DNA of 64,000 nt from Mesorhizobium sp. M1C.F.Ca.ET.210.01.1.1 (GTDB taxonomy: Bacteria > Pseudomonadota > Alphaproteobacteria > Rhizobiales > Rhizobiaceae). Position 1 is the stretch's first letter; every line of letters begins with the position of its first letter. This document shows, piece by piece, positions 1 through 10,099 of this stretch. Below the pieces are notes generated by a model. That model had not been told where the DNA came from, did not search any database, and worked only from the letters and a program-made list of their open reading frames with translations. Made by a program: the position numbers and the translations under genes. The stretch spans positions 22,017 through 86,016 of the forward strand of contig NZ_SRUU01000023.1 in NCBI RefSeq assembly GCF_004791585.1. The letters are read 5' to 3'.

Positions 1-2070
1 ACAGTGCGCGGATGTCGGCCTTGAGCTCATTATGAATGCCCTCGTAGGTGCCGAAGATGGCACGCTCGGCAAACCAGCGTTGCGCCTCCAGCGGCTGCGC
101 CAGCACGTTGCGCTGCAGGCAGCTGTAGGTCTCCAGCACCAGCCCGGTGGCCGACAGGATCTGCTTGGACCGGGTGAACTGGTAGCCGCTTTTCTCAATG
201 GCCGGCGTGTGCGACTTCGGCGGCTTCATCGAGGCGATGCCGCGCGCCTGCAGCTGCGCGTCGAACTGGCGCACATGCTCGTAAAGGCGAGGCTGGTCGC
301 CAATGATGACGACGGTGTCGCCATCAAAATCGCCGTCGAGCATTTTTTGTTCGACGCTTGGAACCGCAACCAAAGAGCCGGGCGCGAACACCTCCGTCGC
401 CTGCAGGATGCCGACGCACTCGAGCGCGGTGTCGGCCTTGACCCGGTCCTTTTCCTCCAGCCAGTACGAATGGCACTTTACGTCCTCGGCAGACATCACG
501 ACCCCGCGCTCGGCGAAGTCCGCCGGCCACATTTCGTCGGGCACAACGATCAAGATGCCTTTGGCAAAGAAGGTCGGATCGTCGGCGGCAAGCCCAGCCC
601 CCGACCTGTGCGCGAAGTTGAAGCTATATTGGAAGGCCACGCACCGATCCAGGAACGCCGCGGTCCGGTCGCCATCGCGCGCCGACCTGACCCGGTCGGC
701 GGCGAACGGGCGCAGGTTGGGCTTGTCATAGGGGGAGCGTCCGACAAGCACGCCAGCGTCACGGGTCAAGGTCTTGCTCTTGCCCGTCGGCACATGCAGG
801 CATTCGTCGCTGGACGGCACGGCGATAGCGCTCGAACCCTCGATATGCCCGCCCGTGACCGTCCGGAACAGCTCCTCGGCGGTGAGGCTTTGATGGGTTT
901 CGAGCCAAGCCTGAGCCTTCTCGCGGGTCTCCTGTGCTACCTCGACGCTACGCGGATAATGTTGCAGCGCCGAGGGCGGTACCGCCGATTGCCTTTTATC
1001 GGCATAGGCAGGCATCCGCTCGGGAGCGTCGTGGCGAGCCCGGGCAATGGACGGCATGCGCTCGGCCAGTGAGGCCCTAATGAAGCCGCAGCCGTCATGC
1101 GGCCGCAAGGCGATCTCGCCGTCTCGCCCCTCGAACCGGAAGGGATGCACTGCGCCTGCGGGATGGTCGGGCAGAAGGGACAGCTTGAAGCACCCTTCCA
1201 GCGCATAATCATGGGGGCCAATGTCGGGGATGCCCGGCGGCGCGGCAAATCCGCGGCGCTGGGTATAGTAATAGGCTTCCTTGAACGGCGCCCAGGCCCG
1301 CGACAGCTGCTCAAAGGCCGTACCCGGAGCCGTCTCGGCATAGGGGATCGCCAAAAGCTTGCCGCTTGGGGCCTCTGCGGCCGTGAAAGGCAGGTGAGAG
1401 GCAAGCTGGTTCAGGCTCTTTTGCGGCGGCTTCAGTTTGCTGCCGCCGAACAGGTCCATGCGGTAGGGCACGCCCTCCACGGTGAACGTGCGTGTCAGCA
1501 TGGCTCCAGTCGGAGTTCCCTTTAGCTGCACCGCCACCACCTTCACCGCGCCCGAGGTCAAGCGGTGGAAAATGGAATAGCGCAACTCGGCTTCGCTGGC
1601 CAGCGGCCGGCCTTGCATGTCGACCACCGGCAGCCGCATCAGTCCGGCATCGCCTTGCGGCGGTCTCGGCTCGTGGTCCATGGCCTGAAGGACCCGATGG
1701 ACATCGAAGCTGGAGGCTGCATGCTGGGCCTGGATCATCGATGCGTTCTGCGCCATGAAGGTGTCGAGCGCTTCGAGCGGCTCCTTCGCCTCGATCTCGG
1801 CGATCACGCTCGAGTTCGCGCACCGCCTCGGCGCGCGCCGCGGCGCTCCTTCCTCGGCTGATGAACACTGCCGATCATAGATTCGACTGCCAGCCTCAAA
1901 GCCCCATCGTCGTGCATAATATGGGCTGGCCTCGCTACATTCGAAGGGGATCGAAGGCCGATCCCACGGTGCGGTGAAAGAAGCTGCAAGCGGCTTCCAA
2001 GACTAGGTGCGAGCACCTCGATCTCATTGTAGGCCCGTCATCGGATCATATGGAAATCGGTGAGCTTCAT
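1..2070 (-). pseudogene. 5' part of a large protein with an RNA-polymerase-like DFDGD motif, decayed at its N terminus and cut by the window edge
   Basis: On the minus strand one frame stays open from about position 1807 (GTG) to the window edge, about 600 codons, with normal protein composition; the plus-strand ORFs here are shadows. At about 315-345 it reads VEQKMLDGDFDGDTVVII. DxDGD, usually DFDGD, is the catalytic metal-binding loop of two-barrel RNA polymerases (bacterial beta', YonO-type phage polymerases, QDE-1-like RNA-dependent polymerases). Upstream of 1807 the protein-like reading hops between frames: an ATG at 2070 opens MKLTDFHMIR and meets a stop; a second frame then gives APWDRPSIPFECSEAS and YYARRWGFEAGSRIYDRQ (1860-1990); a third gives ARAEAVRELE (near 1820). 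I read this as a gene with a nonsense and several frameshift lesions near its start. Function is unknown; a polymerase-like enzyme or a secreted effector are both possible. The motif is seen; the family assignment is inferred. Confidence 0.55.
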
Positions 2071-2229
2071 CCGCCGGCCTTTTACAACGTGGTTTGGTCG
2101 ATCCTCTAGGGGATTACGCAGTCTTAAGCCAGCATTAATACCTTAGACGCGACACTAGGAATACTTTTACTATTCGCTAAAGCTCGATGCTATTTGACGA
2201 GGACTGGTCTTGCGTTTGCAGTTTTCTAG

Positions 2230-4812
2230 ATGAGAGGGCTAAAGGACATTAGCGTCGGGACCAAGCTCTCGTTGGGCTTTGGGCTGGCGCTGCTGTGCGT
2301 CGTGGCCGTGGGAGTATTTGGGGTCGCGCAACTGCGATCACTCAACAAGGTCACGAGCGAGATCACCAGCGTTTGGTTGCCCCAGGTCCAGATCGTCGGC
2401 GAGATGAAGCGCAACCTCGCGGAACACCAGCTCTATGCGACGTTGCGCGTGCGCACTGCCGAGGCTGCGCAGATAGCCGGCATTGAGAAGGAGATGGCGA
2501 GGGAAAGCGACGAAATACTGCAAGGTCGGCGCGCCTATCGCCGGAGTGCCGGATCGCTGGCCGAGCAGCAGCTGTTCGACCAGTTCGTCAACCTATGGAC
2601 GGCCTACGAAGATTCCCTGACATCGATTTTCCCGCTCCTCGAAACAGGAGGGCGAACAATGGCTGTCAAGGAGTTCGAGACGGTATCGCTCCCGACCGTT
2701 GCCGCCGCCACGCAGCGATTGGACGACCTGCTGGCCCTCACCAACGAGCGCAGCACGGCCGCGGCGGTGATGGCGGACAGGACCTACACCGTTGCGCAAA
2801 GATTGACTTGGCTGGCAGTTCTTTTTGCCGCCGGGTGTCTTGGTGGGCTTGTCGCCTGGATACGCCACAATGTCAGCAAGCCGATCCTCGCCGTGACCGA
2901 GGCGATGCGTTGCTTGGCGCAGGGCGAGCGCCGTTCGAGTCTCATTGCGCTGAAAAGGGATCGGCAGGACGAGGTTGGAGTGCTGTTCTCGGCCTTTGCC
3001 GGCTACCGGGCCAGCCTGGAGCGCAGCGATGCCTTGGCCCGAGAAGCCGAGCTGGAGCGGCAGCAATTGGCCGCGGCCGCCGCCAATATGCCCGTAGGGC
3101 TTTGCATGTTCGATGCGGAGAGGCGGCTGGTTCTGTGCAACCAAAGCTACGCCGATCTCTACCATGTGCCGGAGCCCCTGACTCGTCCCGGCACGCCGTG
3201 GATCGATTTGATGCGGTTCCGGATCGCGGCGGGCCTCTATGCCGGCCATGACCCGGAAAAGTATGTGCAGCAGCTGACGGAGACCATCGATCGCGCAGAG
3301 CGGACGGTGAGCCTGGTGGAACTCAGGGACGGACGCACCATCGACCTCATCCATCAGCCACTGCCGGGCGGCGGGTGGCTTGCCACTCACCATGACGTGA
3401 CCGACTTGCGGCGGAGCGAAGCCAAGATTTCATACATGGCGCGCCACGACGGACTTACCGAGCTTCCAAATCGCATATTGTTCCGCGAACGCGCCGAGGA
3501 GGCTTTGGTCGAGATGCGGCGTGATGGTAGCAAGATTGCTTTCCACTGCCTCGATCTCGATCATTTCAAGATGGTCAACGACACGCTGGGGCACCCGGTT
3601 GGCGACGCCTTGCTGAAGGAGGTCGCCGCCAGACTGAAACAGGTGGCCCGTGAAGGCGACACCGTGGCAAGGCTCGGCGGCGATGAGTTCGTGATCATTC
3701 AAACCGCGGTTGATCAGCCGGTCGAGGCGACAGCTCTTGCCCAACGGGTCATTGATGGGCTGAGCGCACCTTATGTCGTCGATGGCCACGGGGTTATGAT
3801 CAGCGCCAGCATCGGCATCTCGATCGCGCCGGACGATGGCATTGACGCCGACCAACTTCTCAAGACCGGCGACATGGCGCTCTACCGGGCGAAGGCGGAA
3901 GGCCGCGGAACCTACAGGTTCTTCGAACCGGAAATGGATGCGCGCATGCAGGCGCGGCGGTTTCTCGAACTCGACCTGCGCGAAGCGGTGGTGCGGCAGC
4001 AGTTCGAAATCTACTACCAACCGCTCCTCAATCTCGACCGCGGCGAGGTCAGCTGCTTCGAGGCGCTGCTGCGCTGGCATCACCCGACGCGCGGCATCGT
4101 ATCCCCGGGAGAATTCATCCCGCTGGCCGAGGACATCGGCCTCATCGTCCCGATCGGTGAATGGGTTATCAAGCAAGCCTGTCTCGACGCGGCAAGCTGG
4201 CCCGGTAGCATCAAGGTCGCCGTCAATCTGTGCCCGGCGCAATTTCGCAACGCGCGCTTGCTCTCCACCATCGTCGAGGCATTGGATATCTCGGGACTGC
4301 CCCCCAGCCGGCTTGAGCTTGAGATCACCGAGACAGTGCTGCTGGCCAACAGCCAGGCGACTCTCTCGATGCTGCAACATATCCACATGCTCGGCGTTCA
4401 TATCGCGATGGACGACTTCGGAACCGGATATTCGAGCTTGAGCTATCTGCGCTCGTTCCCATTCGACAAGATCAAGATCGATCAATCCTTCATCACGGAC
4501 GCCGGAGATATCGACAGTTCCGTCGCCATCATTCGAGCGGTCACGAGCCTCGGCAACAGCCTCGGGATGCAGACCACCGCCGAGGGCGTCGAGACCGTGG
4601 AGCAGCTGGAACGGGTCCGAAGAGAAGGCTGCACCGAGGCGCAGGGCTTCCTGCTCAGCCGCCCGCTGCCCGCGCGGGACATCCCCGCGATGCTGGAGCG
4701 GACCCGCGCCGTGGTGGCGGGCGAGATCATTGAGACCGAACCCGAAACGTCAGGCGAGCGAGACACGGACAAGCCGGGCAGGCGTCGCAGTAGGGCGTCT
4801 GTCCCCGCCTAA
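2230..4812 (+). CDS. Membrane-bound GGDEF/EAL cyclic-di-GMP enzyme with HAMP and PAS domains
   Basis: 860 aa. A first membrane helix at residues 14-34 is followed by a helical periplasmic sensor (about 35-190), a second helix (about 192-211), a HAMP linker, a PAS-like segment (about 270-390), a GGDEF domain (about 400-560) and an EAL domain (about 575-830). The diguanylate cyclase signature LGGDEF is intact near residue 482, and an RxxD inhibitory site (REGD) lies exactly five residues before it. The EAL domain keeps EALLRW (near 610), LEITET, DDFGTGYSSLSYL and the TAEGVET loop, so both synthesis and hydrolysis of c-di-GMP are chemically possible. Such proteins usually set the balance between motility and surface growth in response to an external signal. 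It stands alone, starts at ATG 2230 without a strong Shine-Dalgarno, and shows no damage. Confidence 0.93.
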   Translation: MRGLKDISVGTKLSLGFGLALLCVVAVGVFGVAQLRSLNKVTSEITSVWLPQVQIVGEMKRNLAEHQLYATLRVRTAEAAQIAGIEKEMARESDEILQGRRAYRRSAGSLAEQQLFDQFVNLWTAYEDSLTSIFPLLETGGRTMAVKEFETVSLPTVAAATQRLDDLLALTNERSTAAAVMADRTYTVAQRLTWLAVLFAAGCLGGLVAWIRHNVSKPILAVTEAMRCLAQGERRSSLIALKRDRQDEVGVLFSAFAGYRASLERSDALAREAELERQQLAAAAANMPVGLCMFDAERRLVLCNQSYADLYHVPEPLTRPGTPWIDLMRFRIAAGLYAGHDPEKYVQQLTETIDRAERTVSLVELRDGRTIDLIHQPLPGGGWLATHHDVTDLRRSEAKISYMARHDGLTELPNRILFRERAEEALVEMRRDGSKIAFHCLDLDHFKMVNDTLGHPVGDALLKEVAARLKQVAREGDTVARLGGDEFVIIQTAVDQPVEATALAQRVIDGLSAPYVVDGHGVMISASIGISIAPDDGIDADQLLKTGDMALYRAKAEGRGTYRFFEPEMDARMQARRFLELDLREAVVRQQFEIYYQPLLNLDRGEVSCFEALLRWHHPTRGIVSPGEFIPLAEDIGLIVPIGEWVIKQACLDAASWPGSIKVAVNLCPAQFRNARLLSTIVEALDISGLPPSRLELEITETVLLANSQATLSMLQHIHMLGVHIAMDDFGTGYSSLSYLRSFPFDKIKIDQSFITDAGDIDSSVAIIRAVTSLGNSLGMQTTAEGVETVEQLERVRREGCTEAQGFLLSRPLPARDIPAMLERTRAVVAGEIIETEPETSGERDTDKPGRRRSRASVPA

Positions 4813-5072
4813 CCGGGATGCAAGCGAAAAACAGTGCCAACGAACATGAGTTTGCCGGCCTAGTTCAGGCCGCCACTCGGATCATGTCGATAGCGGGTGT
4901 GTAGGTCGGCGCGGCTCGAAATTAGGTGTGCTGAGCGCCGGTCAAAGTGGGATTAGCTTGTCATATCGATTATGGGATCCAGGTTGAACCCGACTTGCAG
5001 GACTCTGCTCGTAACCGAGCAGATCAACCTCACATTCGGTCGCTGCTCTTCACGGCTGCACCAACATCCCGC
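4813..5072. other. Non-coding gap after the GGDEF/EAL gene
   Basis: No convincing gene. On the minus strand 4870-4925 reads APTYTPAIDMIRVAA followed by a stop, which resembles the tail of a longer protein, perhaps another mobile-element remnant. I cannot place it. Confidence 0.3.
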
Positions 5073-5640
5073 CTACGGCCGCTGGGCTCGGGCGACGAGA
5101 CCATTCTGAGTGAGCGGCGTTTTATATACCCGTTCGGTCGTCAGTACCTTGCGTTCACGACAGATACGCCGGCGATCCTCCTGCTCCGGTGTTGGCTCTT
5201 TGACCATTGCACATATGCGCGGTTCGCCTCGCTTGAAGGCAAGGAGAGACGAGCGTTTCACCATCGATCTTATCGGTTTTGGCTCGGCGACTGCGACGAG
5301 ACACTGCGATAGAAGCGGGATCAACGACGTAGCTCTCGATCCCCGCCTTGCTCAGAACCCGATGGATCCAGGAGCCATCGAGCCCGGCTTCCTGGATAGC
5401 GACGACGGGGAAGTCTGGCCCCATGCGTGCTCTTGCCTTCTCTCGCACGCTATCGAAGCGACGGAACAAGGCGGATAAATCACCACTGGGGACACTGTGT
5501 TTCGACAACTTCTCGCCGCCACCTGGCGACAACGACGAGATCAGCCAGGTTGAACGGCTGAGCTCCAGCGATACGAAGATTGCGCCCAGACCAGTCCGGA
5601 TAGCAGTCAGAGTTTCGGATCGGTCGGCCACTACATGCAT
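5073..5640 (-). pseudogene. IS110-family transposase, 5' fragment with frameshift
   Basis: The ATG at 5640 follows a good Shine-Dalgarno (GGAGGAA) and opens a DEDD-type N-terminal domain: FVSLELSRSTW, then VVAIQEAGLDGSWIHRVL, then RRAKTDKIDGETL. These match the N-terminal catalytic domain of IS110-family DEDD transposases. After TDKIDGETL the frame shifts; RICAMVKEPTPEQEDRRR, typical of the next segment, continues in another frame to about 5100. The C-terminal Ser-containing domain is missing, so the enzyme is dead. A different, longer IS110 copy lies at 60250. Confidence 0.8.
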
Positions 5641-5762
5641 GGTGTTCCTCCGCGGGGTGTTTGTTAGCAGCGTCACTCTGCCAGAGCACGCGCCGCTATC
5701 CATCCGTCGCCATGGGATCTGGTGATTGTTCATGTCGCCGATTCCCGCGAAGGAACGCCACC

Positions 5763-6157
5763 ATGACCAAGATTGAAAGTAAGACCGCCAGCGCTGCCGT
5801 CAAAGACATTCTGCTTTCAGACCCGGACGGACTTCACGAAATGATCCGTGCGGTGATGCAGGAGGTGCTCGAGGCCGAGATGGACGACGGTGGAGGAGAC
5901 CATCGAGCGCACGCTGACCTTCTTTTGCCTGCCGCGCCAGCATCACAAGCATCTCAAGAGCACCAACATGCTTGAACGGCTCAATGAGGAAATCCGCCGG
6001 CGCACCTATGTCGTGCGCATCTTCCCCAACGCCGAAAGCTGCCTGCGCCTCGTCAGGGCGCCGGCTGTCGAAACCAACGAAAACTGGATGGAGGCCCTAC
6101 ATCAACATTGACGACCTGCGCGAGCACAAGAAGCTCGCTCTACGCCAAGCCGCATGA
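5763..6157 (+). pseudogene. IS256 (Mutator)-family transposase, internally deleted remnant
   Basis: The ATG at 5763 begins a typical IS256 N terminus (VKDILLSDPDGLHEMI, MQEVLEAEMDD). At about 5890 it jumps, with a frame change, straight to the C terminus (HLKSTNMLERLNEEIRRRT, VVRIFPNAESCLRLVRA), ending near 6157. The middle, with most of the DDE catalytic core, is gone. Identification rests on the NMLERLNEEIRRRT motif, which is highly typical of the family. Confidence 0.85.
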
Positions 6158-6455
6158 CCAGCATCGTGGCCGCCCCATTTTGCAGAACTTGACGCACACA
6201 ACCGCCACTTCGAGTTTACCGACCGCACCGAGTCATCCACGCAAAGACCTGCGCAGCGTCAGCTTCAGAGCTTGGTCCCACCGGCTGAACGCCAAAAAAG
6301 CGGATCTTGGCCATCGGAAGCGCCCTCAACCGACTGAGAGGTTTCGGCTTATGCGATGCGACTGGCAGTCCTGCGCTCCGGGGACAAGGCCGTGGCGGCA
6401 GAAGATCCCCTGGACATCAGGCGATGTCCGGAAGGCAGCATCGTAGTAACGGTTT
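6158..6455. other. Non-coding gap between the IS256 remnant and the kinase gene
   Basis: No supported gene. The first 80 bases still read like the extreme 3' end of the IS256 transposase in a shifted frame (HFEFTDRTESST). Confidence 0.4.
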
Positions 6456-7223
6456 TTACGCCGCTCGCGGCACGCGCGAGGTGAACGTCGCCCGGGTGAC
6501 CGACACGCTGGTGCCGTCAATATCGCTGATAATCTCCACCCTGGCCTCCAGTTGTTTCACCAGTGCTTCGACGATGGCTGTTCCAAGTCCGGTAGCCGGT
6601 ACGTCGTTGGCGATCTTGCCGACGCCATTGTCCGAAACCGTCAGTTTCCAGTCACTGCCCGCGGTCTCGTAGCTCACCTGGATGCGAGCGCCGGTTCTCT
6701 TCTTGGGGAAAGCATATTTGATGGCGTTGAGCACGAGTTCGGTGACAATTAGTCCCAGACTGACTGCCCTTTGCGAATCTATCCTGCCGCCTTCGGCCAT
6801 TACGGTGACCGTGATCGGCTGGGCTTCGCCGACCATCGACGAGGCGAGGCTGCTGCACAATTTCGGTAGGTAAGAGCCGACATCGATCTCGTCGACGCCG
6901 GCGGAGGTGTGGAGATGGCGTTGCACCTCGGCCACGGACAGAACGCGCTGATGGGCGTCCTTGAGATGCTGGCGCGTCTCTTCCGACGTCACCGAGCGTG
7001 CCTTCAGCAACAGGATCGAGGCAATGATCTGCAGGCTGTTGGCAACCCGATGCTCCATCTCGCGCAGCAGGACGTCTTTCTGCCGAAGCAGGTCTTCGGT
7101 GCGACCGAGCAGTTCTTCCTTCTCCCGCTCGATGATACGACGGGCCGTTATGTCATTGAAGGCGAGAAGGATGGTGATGGCCGAACTATGGTCGTAAAGC
7201 ACCTTGCGGGCATTGAGCAGCAT
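6456..7223 (-). CDS. Sensor histidine kinase (HisKA_2/HWE-like), N-terminally truncated
   Basis: 255 aa. It starts in the last strand of a PAS domain (MLLNARKV then LLLAFNDITARR-like sequence). A HisKA_2 phosphoacceptor helix follows with the phosphorylatable His in LLREMEHRVANSLQIIAS (about residues 50-68), then a HATPase domain with N box VTELVLNAIKYAF and G1 box SDNGVGK. The in-frame sequence just upstream (GTRIGRRT) is more PAS, so the gene once extended further and was cut where hsp20 now lies. The remaining protein keeps all catalytic boxes but has lost its input domain. It lies 45 bp downstream of hsp20 on the same strand and may be co-transcribed. Whether it is functional is uncertain. 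Confidence 0.75.
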   Translation of the reverse strand: MLLNARKVLYDHSSAITILLAFNDITARRIIEREKEELLGRTEDLLRQKDVLLREMEHRVANSLQIIASILLLKARSVTSEETRQHLKDAHQRVLSVAEVQRHLHTSAGVDEIDVGSYLPKLCSSLASSMVGEAQPITVTVMAEGGRIDSQRAVSLGLIVTELVLNAIKYAFPKKRTGARIQVSYETAGSDWKLTVSDNGVGKIANDVPATGLGTAIVEALVKQLEARVEIISDIDGTSVSVTRATFTSRVPRAA

Positions 7224-7267
7224 GGTGCGACGGCCGATCCGCGTTCCTGAGCCATGCTTGCCTCCCT

Positions 7268-7702
7268 CTATCCCTTGATCTGGATCTTCTTCGGCCGATC
7301 CGCCTCCGGCCGGTGCAACTCGACTTCGAGCAGCCCGTTGGCGAAACGCGCCTCGACCCGTTCCGGGTCGACGCGGAATGGCAATTGCACTGTCCGGGAG
7401 AAGGTCCCATAGGCGCGCTCACGGCGGTGCCAGACGGATTTCTCGTCCTCCGTTCGAGGCTCGCGCGTTCCCTTCAATGTCAGAATGTTCTCGCGCACCG
7501 TGAGGCCGATTTCGTCAGGTGATATCCCCGGCAGTTCCGCGGCCACCGCCACGCTGTCCTCGCCAGTCCAAAGATTGATCGGCGGAAACTCCTGAGCGGC
7601 GCTGGCGGTCAGCCCGGCCAAACGCTGGTTTACTTCCTGTTGCATGCGCCGCATTTCCACAAACGGATCGAACCCGATGCGGCCGAAATCCGACAAAAGC
7701 AT
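7268..7702 (-). CDS. Small heat shock protein, Hsp20/alpha-crystallin family
   Basis: 144 aa ATP-independent holdase chaperone. The alpha-crystallin domain spans about residues 40-135, with AELPGISPDEIGLTV, the basic WHRRERAYGTFSRTVQLP segment, FANGLLEVELHRPE and the C-terminal KKIQIKG. I chose the ATG at 7702 because the strong Shine-Dalgarno AGGAGG (7709-7714) then lies 6 bases away; the in-frame ATG at 7708 touches it directly, and the longer GTG/ATG extensions upstream are not Hsp20-like. The truncated histidine kinase follows 45 bp downstream. Confidence 0.92.
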   Translation of the reverse strand: MLLSDFGRIGFDPFVEMRRMQQEVNQRLAGLTASAAQEFPPINLWTGEDSVAVAAELPGISPDEIGLTVRENILTLKGTREPRTEDEKSVWHRRERAYGTFSRTVQLPFRVDPERVEARFANGLLEVELHRPEADRPKKIQIKG

Positions 7703-7714
7703 GTACATCCTCCT

Positions 7715-8462
7715 ATGATTCACGACCTTGCATGATTGCCACGCGCGACACGTGCGTGCGCACCGGAAGCGGAATCGATCGATGGCAACAGGAGGGGCGA
7801 TCAGCACAGAGACCGAGCGGCCCGATCGCGCAACCTCGCAGAATGCGAGAAAGAGGGGTTCGGGCAGACGCCGGAACACATCCTCCTTGCGAAGCTACAT
7901 TAACCGAACTCGATCCACCGTAGGGCCGGACCGTCATTCCCGTGCCAGGACCCGATAGCGGCATCCGGCTTTATCATTAGGTGGCCCCAAATGGCCTTTC
8001 ACGAGGTGATCTTTGACATTCCACCAGTCACCTCTTCGGCAACAGCGGGGTCCCTTCGAATCCGTAGCCACGTTGCCTCTAGTCGCTGATTTGGCTTCCC
8101 TTTGCGCAACTGTCGGGATCGACGAAGCGTCCCGAATTGCACCGCGGTTCGATCAACTGATCGCAGGCGACGCGCCGCATCGTCATGGTAGCTGACGAAT
8201 GAATCGGCATGACACGTCGCAGTGACCGAGACATCAAGCCAGCACCTATGTCGGCTTGCCGCAAGTCAAAAGAATCCAGCCCTGCGTGCCGCGTTCGCTG
8301 ACCTTCGCCAGTGACGCCATTTGCATTTCGGCCGGACAGATGGGCACAGACATGTGCAATTCCCGCATCGCCCATTATTGGAACTCACAAGGCGGCGTTC
8401 TTTCCGTCTTGGCGAGCAGCGGGCCAACGCGTTACCGGCGGTGATCTTCCTGCAGCTTTAAA
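7715..8462. other. Gap with no recognisable gene
   Basis: About 750 bp upstream of hsp20. Short ORFs occur on both strands, but none has family-like sequence or a good ribosome binding site. The hsp20 promoter should lie just above 7715; I see no clear inverted-repeat heat-shock element. Confidence 0.4.
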
Positions 8463-8760
8463 TCAGTCGCCACCAACGACGAAATCAGATTTGGCCAGCA
8501 CGCCGGCAATCCTGGCAAATCCCACAATGCTTGCCGCGCCTGCTCGGGTGTCATCTGTCCGGCGATCGCTGCGTTGCTGCTTCTCACCGCGCAACTGAAT
8601 ACCGGTCCCCGACGCGCTTTTGGCCACTGATTCAGGAATACGAGCGCTTCGCGCACTGTGTTGATGTCGTGACGACGTCGTTGGTCTTAACCTGGACCGG
8701 CGATAGGAAAGCCAGACCGGTTATTCTTACCTCCCTGCGATCGCACGCTGGATCTTTCAT
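8463..8760 (-). pseudogene. DUF982 family small protein, two frameshifts
   Basis: Read across three frames, the minus strand gives FLSPVQVKTNDVVTT (from ATG 8760), then VREALVFLNQWPKARRGPVF and SNAAIAGQMTPEQARQA, then GFARIAGVLAKSDFVVGGD and a stop at 8463. This is the layout of DUF982 proteins, small proteins of unknown function abundant in rhizobia. Two frame changes (about 8660 and 8500) break it. Confidence 0.6.
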
Positions 8761-9283
8761 TCGGTGGTTGGTTGCGTGACAGGTTTCGAACGTTAGGTCT
8801 TGTTTTCTCTGGAAGATCGGGCTGTACGACATAATCCAAATGTTGCGACGCAGCGAAGGCTTCTGCTGGTTCCCGAGTTGAAAAAGCCAGTTGCACCTGG
8901 ATGAGTGTGTCGCCGCCACCCAATAGCCCATCAGATGTTCAATGGCAGGCGGCGTCCGACGCTCGAACAGCAAGCGCCACGGCCGGCGGGTAGCCGATGC
9001 CACAGCTTTGGAGCTGCCCCGGATACTATTATAAGACCGATTGACGCGGGGCTCGACGCGTTTGCGGCAAATAAGCTCGAGTGTGGACAGAGATGTGACG
9101 TTCTATTGAGTCGCTGACCCAATCGGTAGCGACCTGGTGATCCACGCAACCAATTCCGGTCGTTTCTGTCACTAAGAACTCGATATTCGCTATTTGCACC
9201 TCGAAAGTCGCATAATTGGCAGTGAGAAACTCAACGCGTTGTGAGGATGGCATAGAGAAGCAGTAGCCCCTTCTCTAGTCTCG
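8761..9283. other. Gap downstream of thiD with no recognisable gene
   Basis: No ORF here looks like a protein I know and no clear terminator hairpin was found. Confidence 0.35.
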
Positions 9284-10099
9284 CTACGGGAAAAATTCTG
9301 GAAAATGGGTCTGCTTGGCTGGACGCAGAACGCTGTGGTTATTCAGCCGGCATTTCTGAAGCCTCTCCAAGACAAACAGCTTGCCTTCGCGCACGCTGTC
9401 TTCGAGCGGCTTCGGCTTCGCCAGATGCGCCGCAATCGCGCTGGCCAGCATGCAACCTGTCCCGCGCATCGATGTGGCAAGGCGCGGTGCATCGAAGCGG
9501 ATGGGTTCGTGCCCGGAGCGTAACAGAATATCGGTCGACCGGGTTCCCGACGCATGCCCACCCTTGATCAGCAGGGCTTGAGGGCCGGCGGCCAGCAGTC
9601 TTTTTCCTTGTTGGAGCGCTCCGTCCTCATCCACTGCCAGTTCGGAGCCACTAAGGAGCGCCAGTTCAGGGAGGTTGGGCGTGACAATGCAGCAAAGCGG
9701 CATAAGATCGCGCTTCATGGCAGCGATAGCGCCTGCTTGCAGAAGTGCGCGGCCTGAGGTGGAGGCCAGCACAGGGTCGAGTACTGCGGGGACATGCGGA
9801 AATTTGCGCAGCACTGCGGCAACGGCAACAATGATCTTGGCAGTCGCCAGCATGCCGATCTTGATTGTGGCCACGTCGTTGGCCTGCAGCGCGGCGCACA
9901 TCTGATTGGCCACCAGGCTAGGTGGCGAATAATAGATTTCGATCACGGCGTCATGCGTTTGCACCGTTAGCGCTGTGACGGCGAGACAGGTGCGCACGCC
10001 AATGGCAGAGATCGTCTCGATATCGCGTGCAATTCCAGCACCGCCACTGGAGTCCGATCCACCGACGACAAGCACATGTGGTTCTCGCCTCAGCGCCAT
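9284..10099 (-). CDS. thiD: Hydroxymethylpyrimidine (phosphate) kinase ThiD
   Basis: 271 aa ribokinase-fold kinase that phosphorylates HMP and HMP-P to HMP-PP for thiamine synthesis. Visible are the N-terminal GGSDSSGGAGIARD (about residues 12-25), the anion-hole region KGGHASGTRSTDIL, and the catalytic RGTGCMLASAIAAHLA (about 222-237; GTGC motif). I place the start at ATG 10099 (MALRREPHVLVVGG), which overlaps the thiE stop by 10 bp and suits translational coupling; an in-frame ATG at 10120 would add seven residues. Last gene of the thi operon. Confidence 0.9.
   Translation of the reverse strand: MALRREPHVLVVGGSDSSGGAGIARDIETISAIGVRTCLAVTALTVQTHDAVIEIYYSPPSLVANQMCAALQANDVATIKIGMLATAKIIVAVAAVLRKFPHVPAVLDPVLASTSGRALLQAGAIAAMKRDLMPLCCIVTPNLPELALLSGSELAVDEDGALQQGKRLLAAGPQALLIKGGHASGTRSTDILLRSGHEPIRFDAPRLATSMRGTGCMLASAIAAHLAKPKPLEDSVREGKLFVLERLQKCRLNNHSVLRPAKQTHFPEFFP

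Noticed and set aside
32..1525. Long plus-strand ORFs at the left end
   Set aside because: Their translations have no family character; the minus strand reads a coherent protein with a DFDGD motif over the same DNA.
2041..2229. Possible tts box for the DFDGD gene
   Set aside because: A GTCA...TCGAGCTT stretch exists on the minus strand but its spacing does not match the tts consensus.
2593..4485. Long minus-strand ORFs inside the GGDEF/EAL gene
   Set aside because: Shadow frames of a GC-rich gene with all domain motifs on the plus strand.
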